Shown in pieces: positions 23,121 through 35,274 of a stretch of DNA of 64,000 nt. Under the pieces are notes generated by a model. It was given only the letters and a program-made list of their open reading frames with translations. It was not told the DNA's origin and ran no database searches. Both the position numbers and the translations under genes were made by a program. This stretch comes from Turritopsis dohrnii. Its lineage: Eukaryota; Cnidaria; Hydrozoa; Anthoathecata; Oceaniidae. The stretch lies in assembly GCA_027922465.2 (NCBI GenBank), contig BQMF02000113.1, forward strand, positions 62,001-126,000, in the 5' to 3' direction. Positions within the stretch are counted from its first letter, which is position 1. Each line of letters starts with the position of its first letter.

Positions 23121-23536
23121 AGACGGTATATAACTTCATGATAATTTCTAATGTCTAAATTAATGAGACATCAAAACAGTAAACGTCATCATGGAATTTG
23201 TCTATTTAAAAGAGTACAATGTTATCAAATTAGACTGCTTAACAACAAAAAATGTAATATAGACAATATTATCCATCTATACTGAAAAATATTCTCTGAC
23301 TTTGAATTCTAGTCAACTCCGTTGCAGTATTTACGTTTAATACGTATGTCTGGGTGAAACTTTATAACTTCGAGAAAAATTACTAAAGGTAAAATAGTTA
23401 AACAGCTGACCAATTCTTTAATTGGATAAGATAATTAAAAATAAACGACAATGAAGAGCTAAGAAACAAATCAGTTATACGTGTTATATACTTGAGTTAT
23501 TTCTAAAAATATAATTATAGTTACGTAATTAATATA

Positions 23537-24406
23537 TCTATATATTAATAGCCGATTCTCCGTCTGTCTGTTTGTTTGTTTGTTCGTTTGTAAGTCACGC
23601 AAAATGGTAGATTGAGTTGTGAGCGAAATTATTTCTTTTTTTGTGTGCGACGTGATTTTGAAGCAAATACATTGCAACCCCAATCGAACGTGACTTTTTT
23701 TGGCTGATGAACTAATAGGAATAACGTTTTGTTTTTATTATTATTGTTAGTTTTATATTCCAAGGACTACGTTGACTACGTTGGCTTTGAAAACAATACA
23801 TCAACTAAATACAAAGAAACTAACTGATTAAACAGTTTGGACAAAAAGTAGCAGTGGCAGAACGTGGCAGCATGTTTGCCAGTGTATCCAAATGTATCCT
23901 TGCCTGACTGTCTGAGACGGGTAAACTTTATTTTCGAGCAATCAAAATGTTTAAAAACTGATAGGTAAAAAAAGAGTATCATGAAACAAAATATTTTTTT
24001 GCTTTTCTTTTAATAATTTAATTTCTTTTTTTTAATTGTTATGCGCTTCAGATCGAACGTTTTTTTTATTCACTTTATTCATTTAGCACGTGCCTTTTTT
24101 TCTCTCCTCCCGTGTGATCTTTTTAAGAAGAGAAACCATTTCCCCCTTACGTTTGATAGCACCCATGTTAGAGCGCGTAACTTTTTTAAAACAAAAGCTA
24201 ATAAAAAGTTGAAGTTTTCTCTCTCTACGTTTTGAGTGTATTGTTACACTGATAAAAGATTGGTTTTACCAGAGGTTGTGACTTCGAATCTGCTTCAGGT
24301 TGAACACCAGTTGTACGAGCCGTTTATAAGGAAATTTGACGTTTATTGATACAGTGATACAGAGCAGGTGGACATGGGCGGCGAGCGACGCCGCCTTGGC
24401 GGCTAG
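23537..24406 (+). mobile_element. Non-autonomous Helitron, family A (copy A3)
   Basis: It starts TCTATATATTAATAGCC after an A and ends with the hairpin and CTAG at 24403-24406, followed directly by the TC of copy A4. Confidence 0.85.
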
Positions 24407-25314
24407 TCTATATATTAATAGCCCTTTCTCTGTCTGTTTGTTTGTAAGTCACGCAAAATGGTAGATTGAGTTGTGAGCGAAATTATTTCTTTTTTTGTGT
24501 GCGACGTGAGTTCGAAGCAAATACATTGCAACCCCAATCGAACGTGACTTTTTTGGCTGATGAACTAATAGGAATAACGTTTTGTTTTTATTATTATTGT
24601 TAGTTTTATATTCTACGTTGACTTGGCTTTGAAAGCAATACATCAACTAAATACAAAGAAACTAACTGATTAAACATTTTGGACAAAAAGCAGCAGTGGC
24701 AAAACGTGGTAGCATGTTCGGTTTGCCAGTGTATCCTAACGTATCCTTGCCTGACTGTCTGAGACGGGTGAACTTTTTTTTCGAGCAGGCAAAATCTTTA
24801 AAAACCGATAGGTAAAAAAAGAGTATCATAAAACAAAACATTTTTTTGCTTTTCTTTTAATAATTTAATTTCTTTTTTTAATTGTTAAGCCCTTCTGATC
24901 GAACGTTTTTTTATTCTATTTATTCATTTAGCACGTGCCTTTTTTTCTCCTCCCGTGTGATCTTTTTAAGAAGAGAAACCATTTACCCCCTGTTTGATAG
25001 CACCCATGTTAGAGCGCGTAACTTTTTTGAAACAAAAGCTAATAAAAAGTTGAAGTTTTTTCTCCCTACGTTTTGAGTGTATTGTTGTACTGATCAACGA
25101 TTGTTTTAAAAAATAAATAAGTAACACATCATGAAATTTGGTTTTTTTTGGAACCATTGTTTAAACTGATATTTGATATTTGATTTCGAATCTGCCTCTG
25201 GCTGAACACAAGTTGTGCGAGCCGTTTTTCAGGAAATATGAGGTTTATTGGGGTCTCCGGGGTGACACAGAGAAGGTACACATGGGCGGCGAGCGACGCC
25301 GCCTTGGCGGCTAG
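24407..25314 (+). mobile_element. Non-autonomous Helitron, family A (copy A4)
   Basis: It begins TCTATATATTAATAGCC right after the CTAG of A3 and ends with the hairpin and CTAG at 25311-25314, followed by T. Near 25090-25190 it carries a segment not present in A1-A3. Confidence 0.85.
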
Positions 25315-25330
25315 TATAATTATAATTACA

Positions 25331-25889
25331 CTAGTATCCCGCGTAAAAGTTTTTTACGGGTTTTAATTGCGAAAACAATGTGTCACATCCTGCGTTCCCA
25401 TGTGTGTGTACACCATGATGAAAATTTTAATTACAGAATTGGAAACAGAAAGTGTACCCATGCTGTAGAGCTCGAAAATCTGATAAAAAAAATGTATGGG
25501 ATCGTTTCGCTACGATCAGCCGTTGCAGAGATATCGTGGGTTAAAGATTTTGTTGACGTCATAGCTGCAGTACCAAACAAAATTTAGGACAAATTTTGCG
25601 TCACCCCATCACCCGTATCGCGGATCCCAAAAAACGTCAGTTATCCCTATTGGTTCTTGAGATATTTCCCCAAAAACTTCGCGTTCGATTAGGGATGCAA
25701 TGCAATGATTCCCTGTGATAGATTAAAAAACTGACGTCAGGGCACGTGCTACTATATAATAATCGTAAAAAAACGCATGGTCTAACGAAAAATATGACCA
25801 CGATTAAGAAGATTTTGACCGTGAAATTGAACAAAATTTATCACTCTCTAAAATAAAAGTGTGACACACACTCGCTATTATATATAAGA
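25331..25889 (-). mobile_element. Non-autonomous Helitron, family B (copy B2)
   Basis: On the minus strand it begins TCTTATATATAATAGCGAG at 25889, immediately after the CTAG of B3, and ends CTAG at 25331 before a T. The 3' hairpin lies just before CTAG. Confidence 0.8.
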
Positions 25890-26432
25890 CTAGTAACTCG
25901 CGTAAAAGCTTTTTACGACTTTAATTTCGAAAAGGATGTGCGAACCCCGTGACGAAAACATAAATCATAGAATCGCAACACAAAAGTGTATCCATGTTGT
26001 AGAGCTCGAAAAACTTATCAAAAAATTGTACGGGATCGTTTGGCTACGATCAACCGTTGCAGAGATATCGTCGATCATAGATTTTAATGACGTCATATCC
26101 GCAGTACCAAATAAAATTTTGACCCAAATGTTGCGTCACCCCATCACTCGTATCGGGGACCCTAAAAAACGTCAGTTATCCCCATTGGTTCTCGAGATAT
26201 TTCCCCAAAAACGTCGCGTTCGATTGAGGATGCAATGCAATGGTTCCCCGTGGTAATAAAAACATCTGACGTCAAATGCCACGTGCTATTATACTAATCG
26301 TGAATGTGTCTTGCGTGGTCGAACTGCCGCTTTATGACCACGATTAAGAAGATTTTGATCATTAAAAAAACAAAAACACAACACCTTCTAAAATAAAAGT
26401 GGTATGCACACACGCGGAGTAGTATAAGTAGA
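25890..26432 (-). mobile_element. Non-autonomous Helitron, family B (copy B3)
   Basis: On the minus strand it starts TCTACTTATACTACTCCGCG at 26432, directly after the CTAG of the next element, and ends CTAG at 25890. The hairpin CGTAAAAAGCTTTTACG precedes the end. Confidence 0.8.
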
Positions 26433-28159
26433 CTAGCCGCCAAGGCGGCGTCGCTCGCTACCCATGTTCAGTATGCGTTCTGTCGCAGAATTTCACTTGT
26501 GTCAAAGTTTTTTACAGACATTAATTTGTTATTACATTCAGAAGATTAAAAACAGAAACAAATAGCAACATGACTCAGATTATGTATTTATACGCAGAAG
26601 AGAAGTAACTTTAATGTAAAAAAAATGGCAATATATAACACAGAACTGTTTACCCAGACATACAAAACCAAATATTACAAAATGTTAATTCAAAACAAAT
26701 TGATACCTTCCAACTTTTTCTTTTGTTCCAAAGTTACTTCTGGACTGTAATCATTAATGAATTTTGAAATTATATATATATAGTCTGCTCTTCCCAAAAC
26801 CATCAACATCTTTATGCTTTTTTATTATTGCCTAAAAGAATAATATTTCAATTGTAATACCGAAAATAAAAAACAAAACAAAAAGAAACCAAAAACAAAA
26901 AGGAAATTCAAGTACGCATATCCTAAAAACAATAACTAAAAACACAAATTTACCCAGAAGATAAAAAGTAACAATTAAAAACATTATGCCAAACAGATAC
27001 ACCCAGGCATAGTATATACGTAAACGATTATATACCACAATAACACAAAATAATGCATAAACTTGATAAAATATAAACTGAAGAAAAATCCATCCAATAA
27101 TGCTTCTTTTTGTAGGACAGTTTCATTGTACAGAACCCTCTCAACTTCATAATTTAACCATGTGCTTCATTTCTTTAATGGTTTATACACTTTTCTTTTT
27201 TCTGACTTAATAAAAGAAAAAATTTCAGTTGAAGAACAGCTAAAATAATCACATTCATTGCAACCATATTGAAGCAAACAAAAACAAAAGACATAAAGTT
27301 GGCTGGAAGACAGGCAGTACCAAGCATCTTAAATTGTACAGGAAAATCTAATAAAAGGCAGACGTGGTTGACGTTCCCCCATTTCCACAGCCATGAGAAC
27401 CATTTTTAATTGATTTGTAAATTAATAAATTACAGCGCGCGTTACCAAAACAAATTTCGTTCGTTCCGCGTTCCTTTTCATCCAGCATCCGGTTTTCATC
27501 CAGCGAAGATACATACTAAATGATAGAATTATTTTGACTCATATATCTTTTCAAAACTCAATTAATTAATCTTTCAAAACTAAATTAAAATGAAAACCAT
27601 TCGTTACTGTGTAAAGGAACATCATTTTTTTCTGCATTTCTTCACTGCACTTTCTTCTATATAGCCATATCTGATAACTAAAACAAAGTAAATAAAACGT
27701 TGAAACATGTGCTGGATGTTTTCGTTTTCCACATAAAAAACATTTCAGTATGATTTTACATAATACATACATAAATAATACGTCAATACATTTACTTACG
27801 TTCTTTTATTAATCTAAAATAGAAAAACAACAAAAGAAAAGCAAAAAGTTAAACAATAAACGTTTTATAATAATACCTTCGTACAGACCTGTTCGTTCGT
27901 CAAACGATTAATGAAAATGGATTTCTTATCAACGAACACTGTCGCTATAGTTTGTACGATTTCGGCAACCAATGAAAACGGCGAAAAGACGATCACGTGT
28001 CAAAACAAATGATCGTTGGATTGCAGTGGAAGAGTTTCTTCACTGGCCGGACTGCCGCTATATGACCACGATTATGAAGATTTTGACCATTAAAAAAACA
28101 AAAACAAAACACTCTCTAAATTAAAAGTGGTATGCACAACGCGAATTAGTATAATAAGA
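26433..28159 (-). mobile_element. Helitron with a B-type 5' end and an A-type 3' end
   Basis: On the minus strand it begins TCTTATTATACTAATTCGCG (family B start) at 28159 after an A, and ends with the family A hairpin and CTAG at 26433. The 1.7 kb between is largely unlike either family and has no helicase frame; hydrophobic open frames near 26832-27038 look like low-complexity AT sequence. Confidence 0.65.
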
Positions 28160-29402
28160 TAATTAATATGTTAAATATAAATGATTTTACTTACTTTCGG
28201 TATTGTGAATGGGAAATTTACGCTCTTAATAATTTGTTGGTTGGTTTTACTATTTCAGGTGTATAAGGCATTATCAAGAGTAATTGATATCAATTTATGA
28301 ATTGAGACGAATCACTATAGTCACTATAGTCACTATTATGGTCGTGGAACATCTGGTATATGTACTTGAAACAAAAAAACTGCTGAACCAAGACAGGAGT
28401 AACAAATGTGACGTGTCTGGCATTTCCAGCATATATGTAGTTAGAGACATTTAAAATGTTTTTTATCATTCATTTGAAAGGAACATGTGATGGATTAAAG
28501 AATCTTTTATGTAAATTGAATTTTGTTGATTGACATGCTGTTGCTGATTATCTGGGTTAAATTACCTGAACATTTTAGCAAAGTTTAGAAGATGCCTGTT
28601 ATGTATTTCTTGTTGGTTTTACATTCTAGTGCTTCTTTATGCTTTGAAAAAGCTATTTTTTTAAGAATAGGCCATCTTTATTCATGCTCTTTTTGTCACT
28701 ATTAGTGTCAGAATTTTTTGAATCTGTACTTATGCATAAAAGAACTGGAAATTATTGATTCATAAGCATTTTGTTTTCCTTCTCTTTTCTATCTCCATCC
28801 CACATTGACCATATCCTTGAATACGCATTATCAGACTATTAAACCTGACTTGAGATTTTATATTGTGACATTACTTAAGTTTTTCATAACTGAAAATTGC
28901 TAATGGGCCAATTTTTGATAATTTTCAACAAATTACCACATCAAAATGAGGCAAGGGAGCACAGTTTGGTATTTGGACATTTAAAGTAATAAGGTCTTTG
29001 AATCGCAATATAACTAATGTACACTAATATTGATAGGATACATTCAAGAAAACTAACAAAAATTACATAATATTCTTGCAGCGGTGCTATTTCCTTATCC
29101 CAAAAAGGAAATAGCGCCCTTTCAGTCATGGATGCGTATTCATGTATTCAACTCGCTCTTCGGCCTTTGTTGTCGTCGACGAAGATATCAACAGCCCTTC
29201 GAAATATTGCTGAAATTTTAAAACGATTAGAGTATTTTTCCGTAAAATGATGCATCTAAATTTATAATTACAAAGTTACTCTTCGAAGATGACTCTGAAA
29301 CAACACATTGTTGTGAATGAATATCCGGCTTTCACGCATTCCATATTTTCGCTGGCGAACGAGTGATTCCACGCACCACTCCTCAAACCTTATATATATT
29401 GA

Positions 29403-29750
29403 TTATTGCGGAGTGTAGCTTTTAAGCGGAACGGAGCTCATTTGGCAAGATCAAATATTGTCATCAAAATACTAACAGAGAGATGCGTTCGGCTGCCGTC
29501 AATTGCTGAAATTTCTTACAGGACATACCAAAAATCTCAATTTTCTCGCTTACCTTTAAGTTTTGCAAATTGCGATGTAGATATTAATATGATTGATCAA
29601 GCCCAAAAGTGTTCAGTGTATAGCTTTAGGGTAAAATTGTCGATGTGTACGGTAGCGGGAAGGCCAAAGTAGTTGCTTTTTTGAGTTAAGTAGACATTTT
29701 TCCCCGGGAATATTCCGAATGCTCTGAAGTTTGTCATGAACTTAAATTTA
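29403..29750 (+). repeat. Direct repeat bordering repeat C, right copy
   Basis: Matches 21553-21900. It continues to 29787, where ...GAGATAGTCTGG is the inverse of CCAGACTATCTC at 60419, the left end of repeat C copy 2. These could be the two termini of the repeat C element. Confidence 0.7.
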
Positions 29751-29942
29751 AATTTAGATCATAGTCATAAGAAAAGAGATAGTCTGGCCACTCAAAGCGT
29801 GTTATTGTTTTTGCTATTGTTCGGTACTCTTAACTGGAGCTCAGTCTTCTTCGTGCATAGATTTTAAAAAATGGCGCATTTCGCGTGAACATGTGTGTGT
29901 AATTTGGATTTTGTGTTGAAGATATCTCAGAAGATTATCAAC

Positions 29943-32639
29943 ATGCCTGGTGATAACTGTTCTATTTACGGCTGCACAGTCTCTCGTAAGGTTAAGTATA
30001 AGGGAATTTCACTTTTTAAAGTTCCATCTGGTAATGGAGAGTTTGAAACCGAATGGAGAAATAAACTCATAAATATCATTACGAAAGACAGGGTTATTGA
30101 TGAATCGCTAAAAAGACAGATCAATAAAAGAAGTTTATTTATATGTCAACGTCATTTTACTGAGGATTCTTATGCAACTCACGATAACAAACGTACTTTA
30201 AACCCAATGGCCATCCCAACTCTAAATCTGCCAGTTAAAAGTATTCCTACATCATCATGCATCACCACCTCTCATCCTCGTGATTCTGCCTTACGAATTC
30301 AGCATAAAAAAGAAGAATTTTTGTCCGATGTAGCCAATATAACCAAAGAGAAGGAGTGTTACAAATCATTTTTGGAATTTTCCTCAAGGTTAGAAAAATT
30401 GAAAATCCCTGATTGGCAAATAAGTTATCAAGAGGAGAATGCAGTATCTATTTGCTATTTTGATTCTATTCACATGGTACCCAAGTATGAATTACATATC
30501 ACAGAAAATTTAAGTTACGCCATTCGAGTCCTGTTATGGAGTATTTCGTCAGTGCATCCATTGTACACAGCTAATCAATCATCACTAAAGAATGTTTATT
30601 TATCGCAATTGCTAAACTTCATAAAAAGTTACAAAATATGCTCTGGTTTATCGAGTGAGTTAAATGGTAGTTGTATTGAGCATGCTGTTCCAAAGTTATT
30701 TTCTGCTAATGTAAGCCATAGTCATCCTCTTCACCAAACCAAATGGTACAGATCTTCATCTTGCTTGATGTTAATTGATAGTCAACTTGAAAAGTGCAAT
30801 GCCTGCACTTCTGCTGAATCTAAAGAAAAGTTAAGCTTGAAAAGGAAAAGATCCAATTTAACTGTACCAGCAAAACTAAAAGCACCAATTTCTCTCACAT
30901 CTCCTGAGAGAGTAAAGCTTACTCTTCAAAATTACAGATTAGAAAACAAGCAGCTGAGGGATGAAATAAATAAATTGCAACTTGAAATCAAGTCAAAGTC
31001 TCTGGAAGTAGATAGAAATCTTGGTGATGATCTTATTAAAATTATGGCTGGGGCTGACAAGAAGTCTATCAATCCTTTCATGAAAATGTTTTGGGAAGAA
31101 CAACAAAAATACCTATCATCATCAAGAACAGGTGTCCGATATCACCCAATGGTAATTCGGTATTGCTTAGGATTGGCTGCTAAGTCTCCAGCTATGTATG
31201 ATGAAATACGATATGATGAAAAGACAAATAGTGGTTTCCTCATTCTTCCAAGTCGAAGACGCCTAAGAGATTACAAAAACTACATTCGTCCTAAACACGG
31301 TTTCAATGAAAAGGTGGTTCAAGAGCTTTGTGACATTGTCAGTAAATTTGAATCCATTGAGAAATATGGCATCATTCTCATGGATGAGATGAAAGTCCAA
31401 GAAAATCTAGTGTGGGACAAACATACAAATGACTTGATTGGTTATGTTGACTTGGGTGATACCGAACTTAATTATGCTACATTGAAAAAGACAGATGAAA
31501 TTGCTTCACATGTGTTAGTTTTCTTGGTTAGGAGTATTGTCAATCCATTAAAGTTTTCATTTGCAAATTTTGCAACAACCACTGCTGATTCTGTACAGTT
31601 ATTCACTTTGTTTTGGAAAGCAGTCAGCATTCTTGAAGAGAATGTAGGAATTAAAGTTGTTGGGGTGACTAGTGATGGTGCTTCATCAAATCGCAAAATG
31701 TATCGGATGCATTTACACATGAATCAACATGAAGATGGTCCTGATGCTGGTGTTGTTTACCGTACCTTGAATGTTATGGCTGAAGAAGAGAGATATATTT
31801 ATTTCATCTCTGATCCACCTCACTTAATCAAAACAGCTCGCAACTGTCTGAGAAATTCGCTTGCAGGAAGAGGTACTAGAAGTATGTGGAAGAATGGTAA
31901 ATATCTCACTTGGAATCACATCTCTAAGCTGTTTTATGATGACTTGGATTGTGGACTTCATTTGGTTCCAAAAATTACTAATAATCACATCAATCTTACC
32001 TGTTTTTCTGTTATGAATGTCCGCCTAGCAGCTCAAGTGTTGAGTGAATCTGTGTATCAAGCGCTTGTAACATATGGGCCACCAGAAGCAATTGAAACCG
32101 CCATTTATTGTCGCATGATAGACAAATTCTTTGATTGCATGAATGTGAAAAATACTACCGAGTGTGTGACCAAGATAAAACCATTTTTAAAACCATTTGA
32201 AGCTGTAGATGATGACCGTTTCACCTGGCTCTTGGATACTTTTCTAAAATATTTTGAAGATTGGCAACAATCAATTGAAGCAAGACCTGGTAACTTCAGT
32301 GCACATGCTAAGTCTAACATGTTCATCTCTTGGCAAACTTATGAGGGTTTGAAAATTACTGTCCATTCTACTGTTGAACTCATTCAGTTTTTGCTTCAAT
32401 CAGGCATTCCATATGTCTTAACTGAAAGACTTTGTCAGGACCCACTTGAAAACTATTTTGGTCGTCAGAGGGCAATGGGTCACCGCAAAGACAATCCAAC
32501 ACTTCGTGATTTTGGTTACAATGATAACACTATACGTACCACAAAACTCTTTAGGTCAATTGGCGGTAACTGTGAAAGTAATTCCCAATTTGCTAAGCTT
32601 GATGTTGAGACTGTGCCTTGTCGTACTAGAACAAAATAG
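29943..32639 (+). CDS. THAP-domain P-element-type transposase
   Basis: One uninterrupted frame of 898 residues from the ATG at 29943 (an upstream in-frame ATG at 29895 would give 914). Residues 1-95 form a THAP zinc finger: MPGDNCSIYGC, then CQRHF, and IPTLNLP where THAP domains end. A coiled coil follows around 330-360. The RNase H-like core shows the expected motifs: ILMDEMK (Asp481), VTSDGASSN (Asp578), ISDPPHLIKTARN, which borders the GTP-binding insertion in P transposases, and DPLENYFGRQR (Asp833/Glu836), followed by DFGYNDNTIRT. The enzyme would cut and paste a P-like element, acting in the nucleus. Length and motif order fit P/THAP9 transposases. There are no introns or stops, so the copy is young or constrained. 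I could not find matching 31-base termini on both sides, so autonomy is unproven. Confidence 0.9.
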   Translation: MPGDNCSIYGCTVSRKVKYKGISLFKVPSGNGEFETEWRNKLINIITKDRVIDESLKRQINKRSLFICQRHFTEDSYATHDNKRTLNPMAIPTLNLPVKSIPTSSCITTSHPRDSALRIQHKKEEFLSDVANITKEKECYKSFLEFSSRLEKLKIPDWQISYQEENAVSICYFDSIHMVPKYELHITENLSYAIRVLLWSISSVHPLYTANQSSLKNVYLSQLLNFIKSYKICSGLSSELNGSCIEHAVPKLFSANVSHSHPLHQTKWYRSSSCLMLIDSQLEKCNACTSAESKEKLSLKRKRSNLTVPAKLKAPISLTSPERVKLTLQNYRLENKQLRDEINKLQLEIKSKSLEVDRNLGDDLIKIMAGADKKSINPFMKMFWEEQQKYLSSSRTGVRYHPMVIRYCLGLAAKSPAMYDEIRYDEKTNSGFLILPSRRRLRDYKNYIRPKHGFNEKVVQELCDIVSKFESIEKYGIILMDEMKVQENLVWDKHTNDLIGYVDLGDTELNYATLKKTDEIASHVLVFLVRSIVNPLKFSFANFATTTADSVQLFTLFWKAVSILEENVGIKVVGVTSDGASSNRKMYRMHLHMNQHEDGPDAGVVYRTLNVMAEEERYIYFISDPPHLIKTARNCLRNSLAGRGTRSMWKNGKYLTWNHISKLFYDDLDCGLHLVPKITNNHINLTCFSVMNVRLAAQVLSESVYQALVTYGPPEAIETAIYCRMIDKFFDCMNVKNTTECVTKIKPFLKPFEAVDDDRFTWLLDTFLKYFEDWQQSIEARPGNFSAHAKSNMFISWQTYEGLKITVHSTVELIQFLLQSGIPYVLTERLCQDPLENYFGRQRAMGHRKDNPTLRDFGYNDNTIRTTKLFRSIGGNCESNSQFAKLDVETVPCRTRTK

Positions 32640-32646
32640 GTTATTG

Positions 32647-33194
32647 CAAGAAAGTCCCGGACAGTGACTATAATCCTGTCAAAACAGCTATTTTTATAGC
32701 TACAAATGTTAAAAAACATTAGAATTGGCAATATGGTTATGTTTTATCTCAAGAAAGAAATACTTGGTAAGTACGAAATATTATTGGTTTTTTTTAAATT
32801 GATAATCATTTAATTTCGGATTTATAACAGATGATAAAGTACTTTCAGGAATTTTTTTCAATTGAATAGCATTAACTCAGATTTGTAGAATTGTGAGAAA
32901 TTCGCTCTTAAAATAAGTATTGTCAATGAAGACATTGAGAACTTTTGTATATATAACTTCTGAAATTTTTGTGTGTAATTGGGAAGATAAATAAAAATAA
33001 AATAAAATAAAATAAATTTCAGAAATTAGTTAGAAATATTTCCCTTACCTTTATAGTCATATTTGAATTCTTGTAATTTTCCTTTGATTGGTGATAAAAT
33101 AATGATTGGTGACCAAATAATGTTTTTTATTTAATGTGTGGCTTTAAAAAAAGCCTTTTTGACAGGATTAAAGTCACTGTCCGGGACTTTCTTG
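32647..33194. mobile_element. TIR element just after the P-type gene
   Basis: The left end CAAGAAAGTCCCGGACAGTG, starting eight bases after the P-type stop codon, is inverted at 33155-33194 for about 35 bases. It is either a MITE or the 3' end structure of the P-type element. No reading frame inside; (AATAAAATAA)n-like sequence near 33000. Confidence 0.7.
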
Positions 33195-33206
33195 GTCATC
33201 AGTGCA

Positions 33207-33275
33207 TTTGTTCACTGAGCTAAGAAAGCGTTCGCATTCCGACAGAACCCAAAGGGCGACCCAAGTGAAAAAAGC
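33207..33275 (+). pseudogene. 3' fragment of the C2H2 repeat-family gene
   Basis: It matches the 3' coding part of the gene at 59019-60335, over the stretch that encodes GFRQNPKGDPSE there. Here the frame is broken and only this short piece remains. Confidence 0.65.
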
Positions 33276-33877
33276 AAAAGCTTTTCGGACCTTACGGAGC
33301 AAATTTCCAATAATGGCAGCAAGGAAGCGTGCGTAAATAATCGATCTTTATATTATGTCGTGTAGTAGCAGTTGAGGAATGGATTCTTTTCCGTATTGAT
33401 TGGTGCTTTGTAAAAAAGTTCTAGTATTAGTGGATGTGATTTGTACGGTTTGTTTTGCTTTTAATGTCTTAGACAACATCATAAGGAGTCTATTGGGAAG
33501 TTCTTGTTTTAGAGTGTTGATGTTAGTGAAAGACTGCTCTTGGTGTTTTGCATACATAGTTTATAACACCCTATATCTAATTGGCTAAGACAGTTCCTCA
33601 GATTATAGATAAAGCACATCCCATTCAACTTGTTAGTAAGCAATTAATAATGTATATAGTAGTGATAAATCTCGGTTTATACAATATATAAACATCATCA
33701 CCACTTTTTATTTTGAAAAAAGGAAGGGCTTCAATATATATACAAACTTAACTACTCCAGTCCAAAAATCTTTGTACTTCCAACCTGCACCATTACAGGG
33801 TTGAGTTAATGATAATTCTTTCCATGTTTCCATTGAAAAAAGTGACTAAAAGCAACTATGTTTCATTAAAATATATA
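33276..33877. other. Spacer without recognised features
   Basis: Nothing recognised; ends at the left terminus of the ISL2EU-like element. Confidence 0.4.
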
Positions 33878-34052
33878 GACGGGTTTCTGTGTTTACATTT
33901 TTCGAAGCGCAACGCGCATGCGTAAAAAAGTGAAGGCAAAACAAATTGATTGCCTCCACCATTTTTACAGCGAAACAGTACATGTGAAGGTTATAAATGC
34001 TCACTTACTTGTAATTTCCAACTTTTTTCATATGTATCTGAAAATATATCAT

Positions 34053-35219
34053 TATTCGAAGTTCGTGTTGTACATTATGGATATACAAACAGAAAAACAA
34101 GCTCTTCTGAGTTGATTTTCTATCGCTTTCCTCCAAAGAAAAGAGATGTTCAAAAGTAAAGGTAATGGCTTAGTAAACTGAAGAGAAACAAGTGGCTTTA
34201 AACAGATGCAGACATTGAAAATGCTAGATTGTGCAGTGCTCACTTCGTATCAGGTAATCTACATATTTTTTCAACTTTTTAAGGAAATTCAGCTTTGTAA
34301 TTATTTGTCAACTATTCTAGTTTGTTGTACCTCAACACAGTGTCAATACTGCATAACACAACAAATATGTTTGGCTTAGGTTCAATGGACATATGAATAA
34401 TTATGTCAATTTTCCATTATCGTTTAAAACAAACTATGAAGTGTTCATAATTTTCTTTTTAATAGGCAAAAAGTCTAATGAAAAGTGTAATCCATGTTCG
34501 TGTTTTCCAAGAACTCTTTTGATACAGACCGCCAAAAGACTGAAAGATATGAACACATAACCAAAAGAAGATTTTAGCCATAACCAGTACCCAAAGATCA
34601 TGACGATGAGGAGACTTGATGACAATGATGAAAATCTATCTCTATCGTAAGGTCAGTAGACTTAATTATGAATAATGTGTTTGGGGAAAAGTTCCATTTT
34701 TGCTAATGTCTTTGTCATAGTATTTTTTTTTTGCTAACTTGAAAAAGAACATCTGATTTATACACAGTGATCAGCAATGATATCTTATTTTTTAAGTGAA
34801 GATCTTGTGAAGCTTTCTTTTGTACATTCATTCTAATTTTTGTTGATTTGAATTCTAATTTTTTTAAACATTGTATTTTTTTTAGGCAAGGACAGCCTTA
34901 ATGAAAATTGGCAGCTACAAATGAAAAACTACAATCAACCAAACATGATTTGAATGGTAGTAATGCCATGCTTTCCAAATACCAAATTGATCTTCGACAC
35001 AGGACTAAAGAAAATCACAGATTGAAGAAAGCTATAATCAATATCAAGAATGAAAATGTGTTGCGATACAAACATGTTTCAAAGAATAAAAAAAATTGTT
35101 TTCTGCACCAGAATTTCCAATTCAATCTTTTAGCTACAAGCATTGATTTTTCATTAGTTGTAAACTCTGATGTCTTAACACAGCAGAATTTGCTTGGGCT
35201 TTTCATATCATATATGTAA
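34053..35219 (+). pseudogene. Decayed THAP-domain gene inside the ISL2EU-like relic
   Basis: Fragments in order: a THAP segment with YRFPPKKRDVQK and ARLCSAHF (about 34062-34250), with stop codons between them; a next exon GKKSNEKCNPCSCFP (about 34464-34510); and a coiled-coil stretch (LKKAIINIKNEN, about 34910-35090). The frame is broken in at least three places. Confidence 0.6.
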
Positions 35220-35274
35220 ATATCTTGTATCTTGTAGATATAAAGAAATTATAAGCCTGTAATGACATATTCCT

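Larger units (their letters stand above)
21990..29395 (+). repeat. Repeat C, copy 1, expanded by nested elements
   Basis: Matches 60446-62816 in collinear blocks: 21990-22390, 23125-23536, 25315-25330 and 28160-29395. The blocks are separated by a MITE (22400-23120) and by two Helitron arrays. Without these it is about 2 kb, like copy 2. No coding sequence is evident in the shared part. Confidence 0.8.

Noticed and set aside
26832..27038. Hydrophobic membrane protein on the minus strand
   Set aside because: Low-complexity AT-rich frame inside a Helitron, without any family motif.
21553..29750. LTR retrotransposon bounded by 350-bp direct repeats
   Set aside because: No TG..CA ends, primer-binding site, gag/pol frame or target duplication; the interior is repeat C with nested Helitrons.
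29799..32646. GTTATTG on both sides of the P-type gene as a target duplication
   Set aside because: It is seven bases rather than eight and no matching terminal repeat follows the left copy; probably chance.
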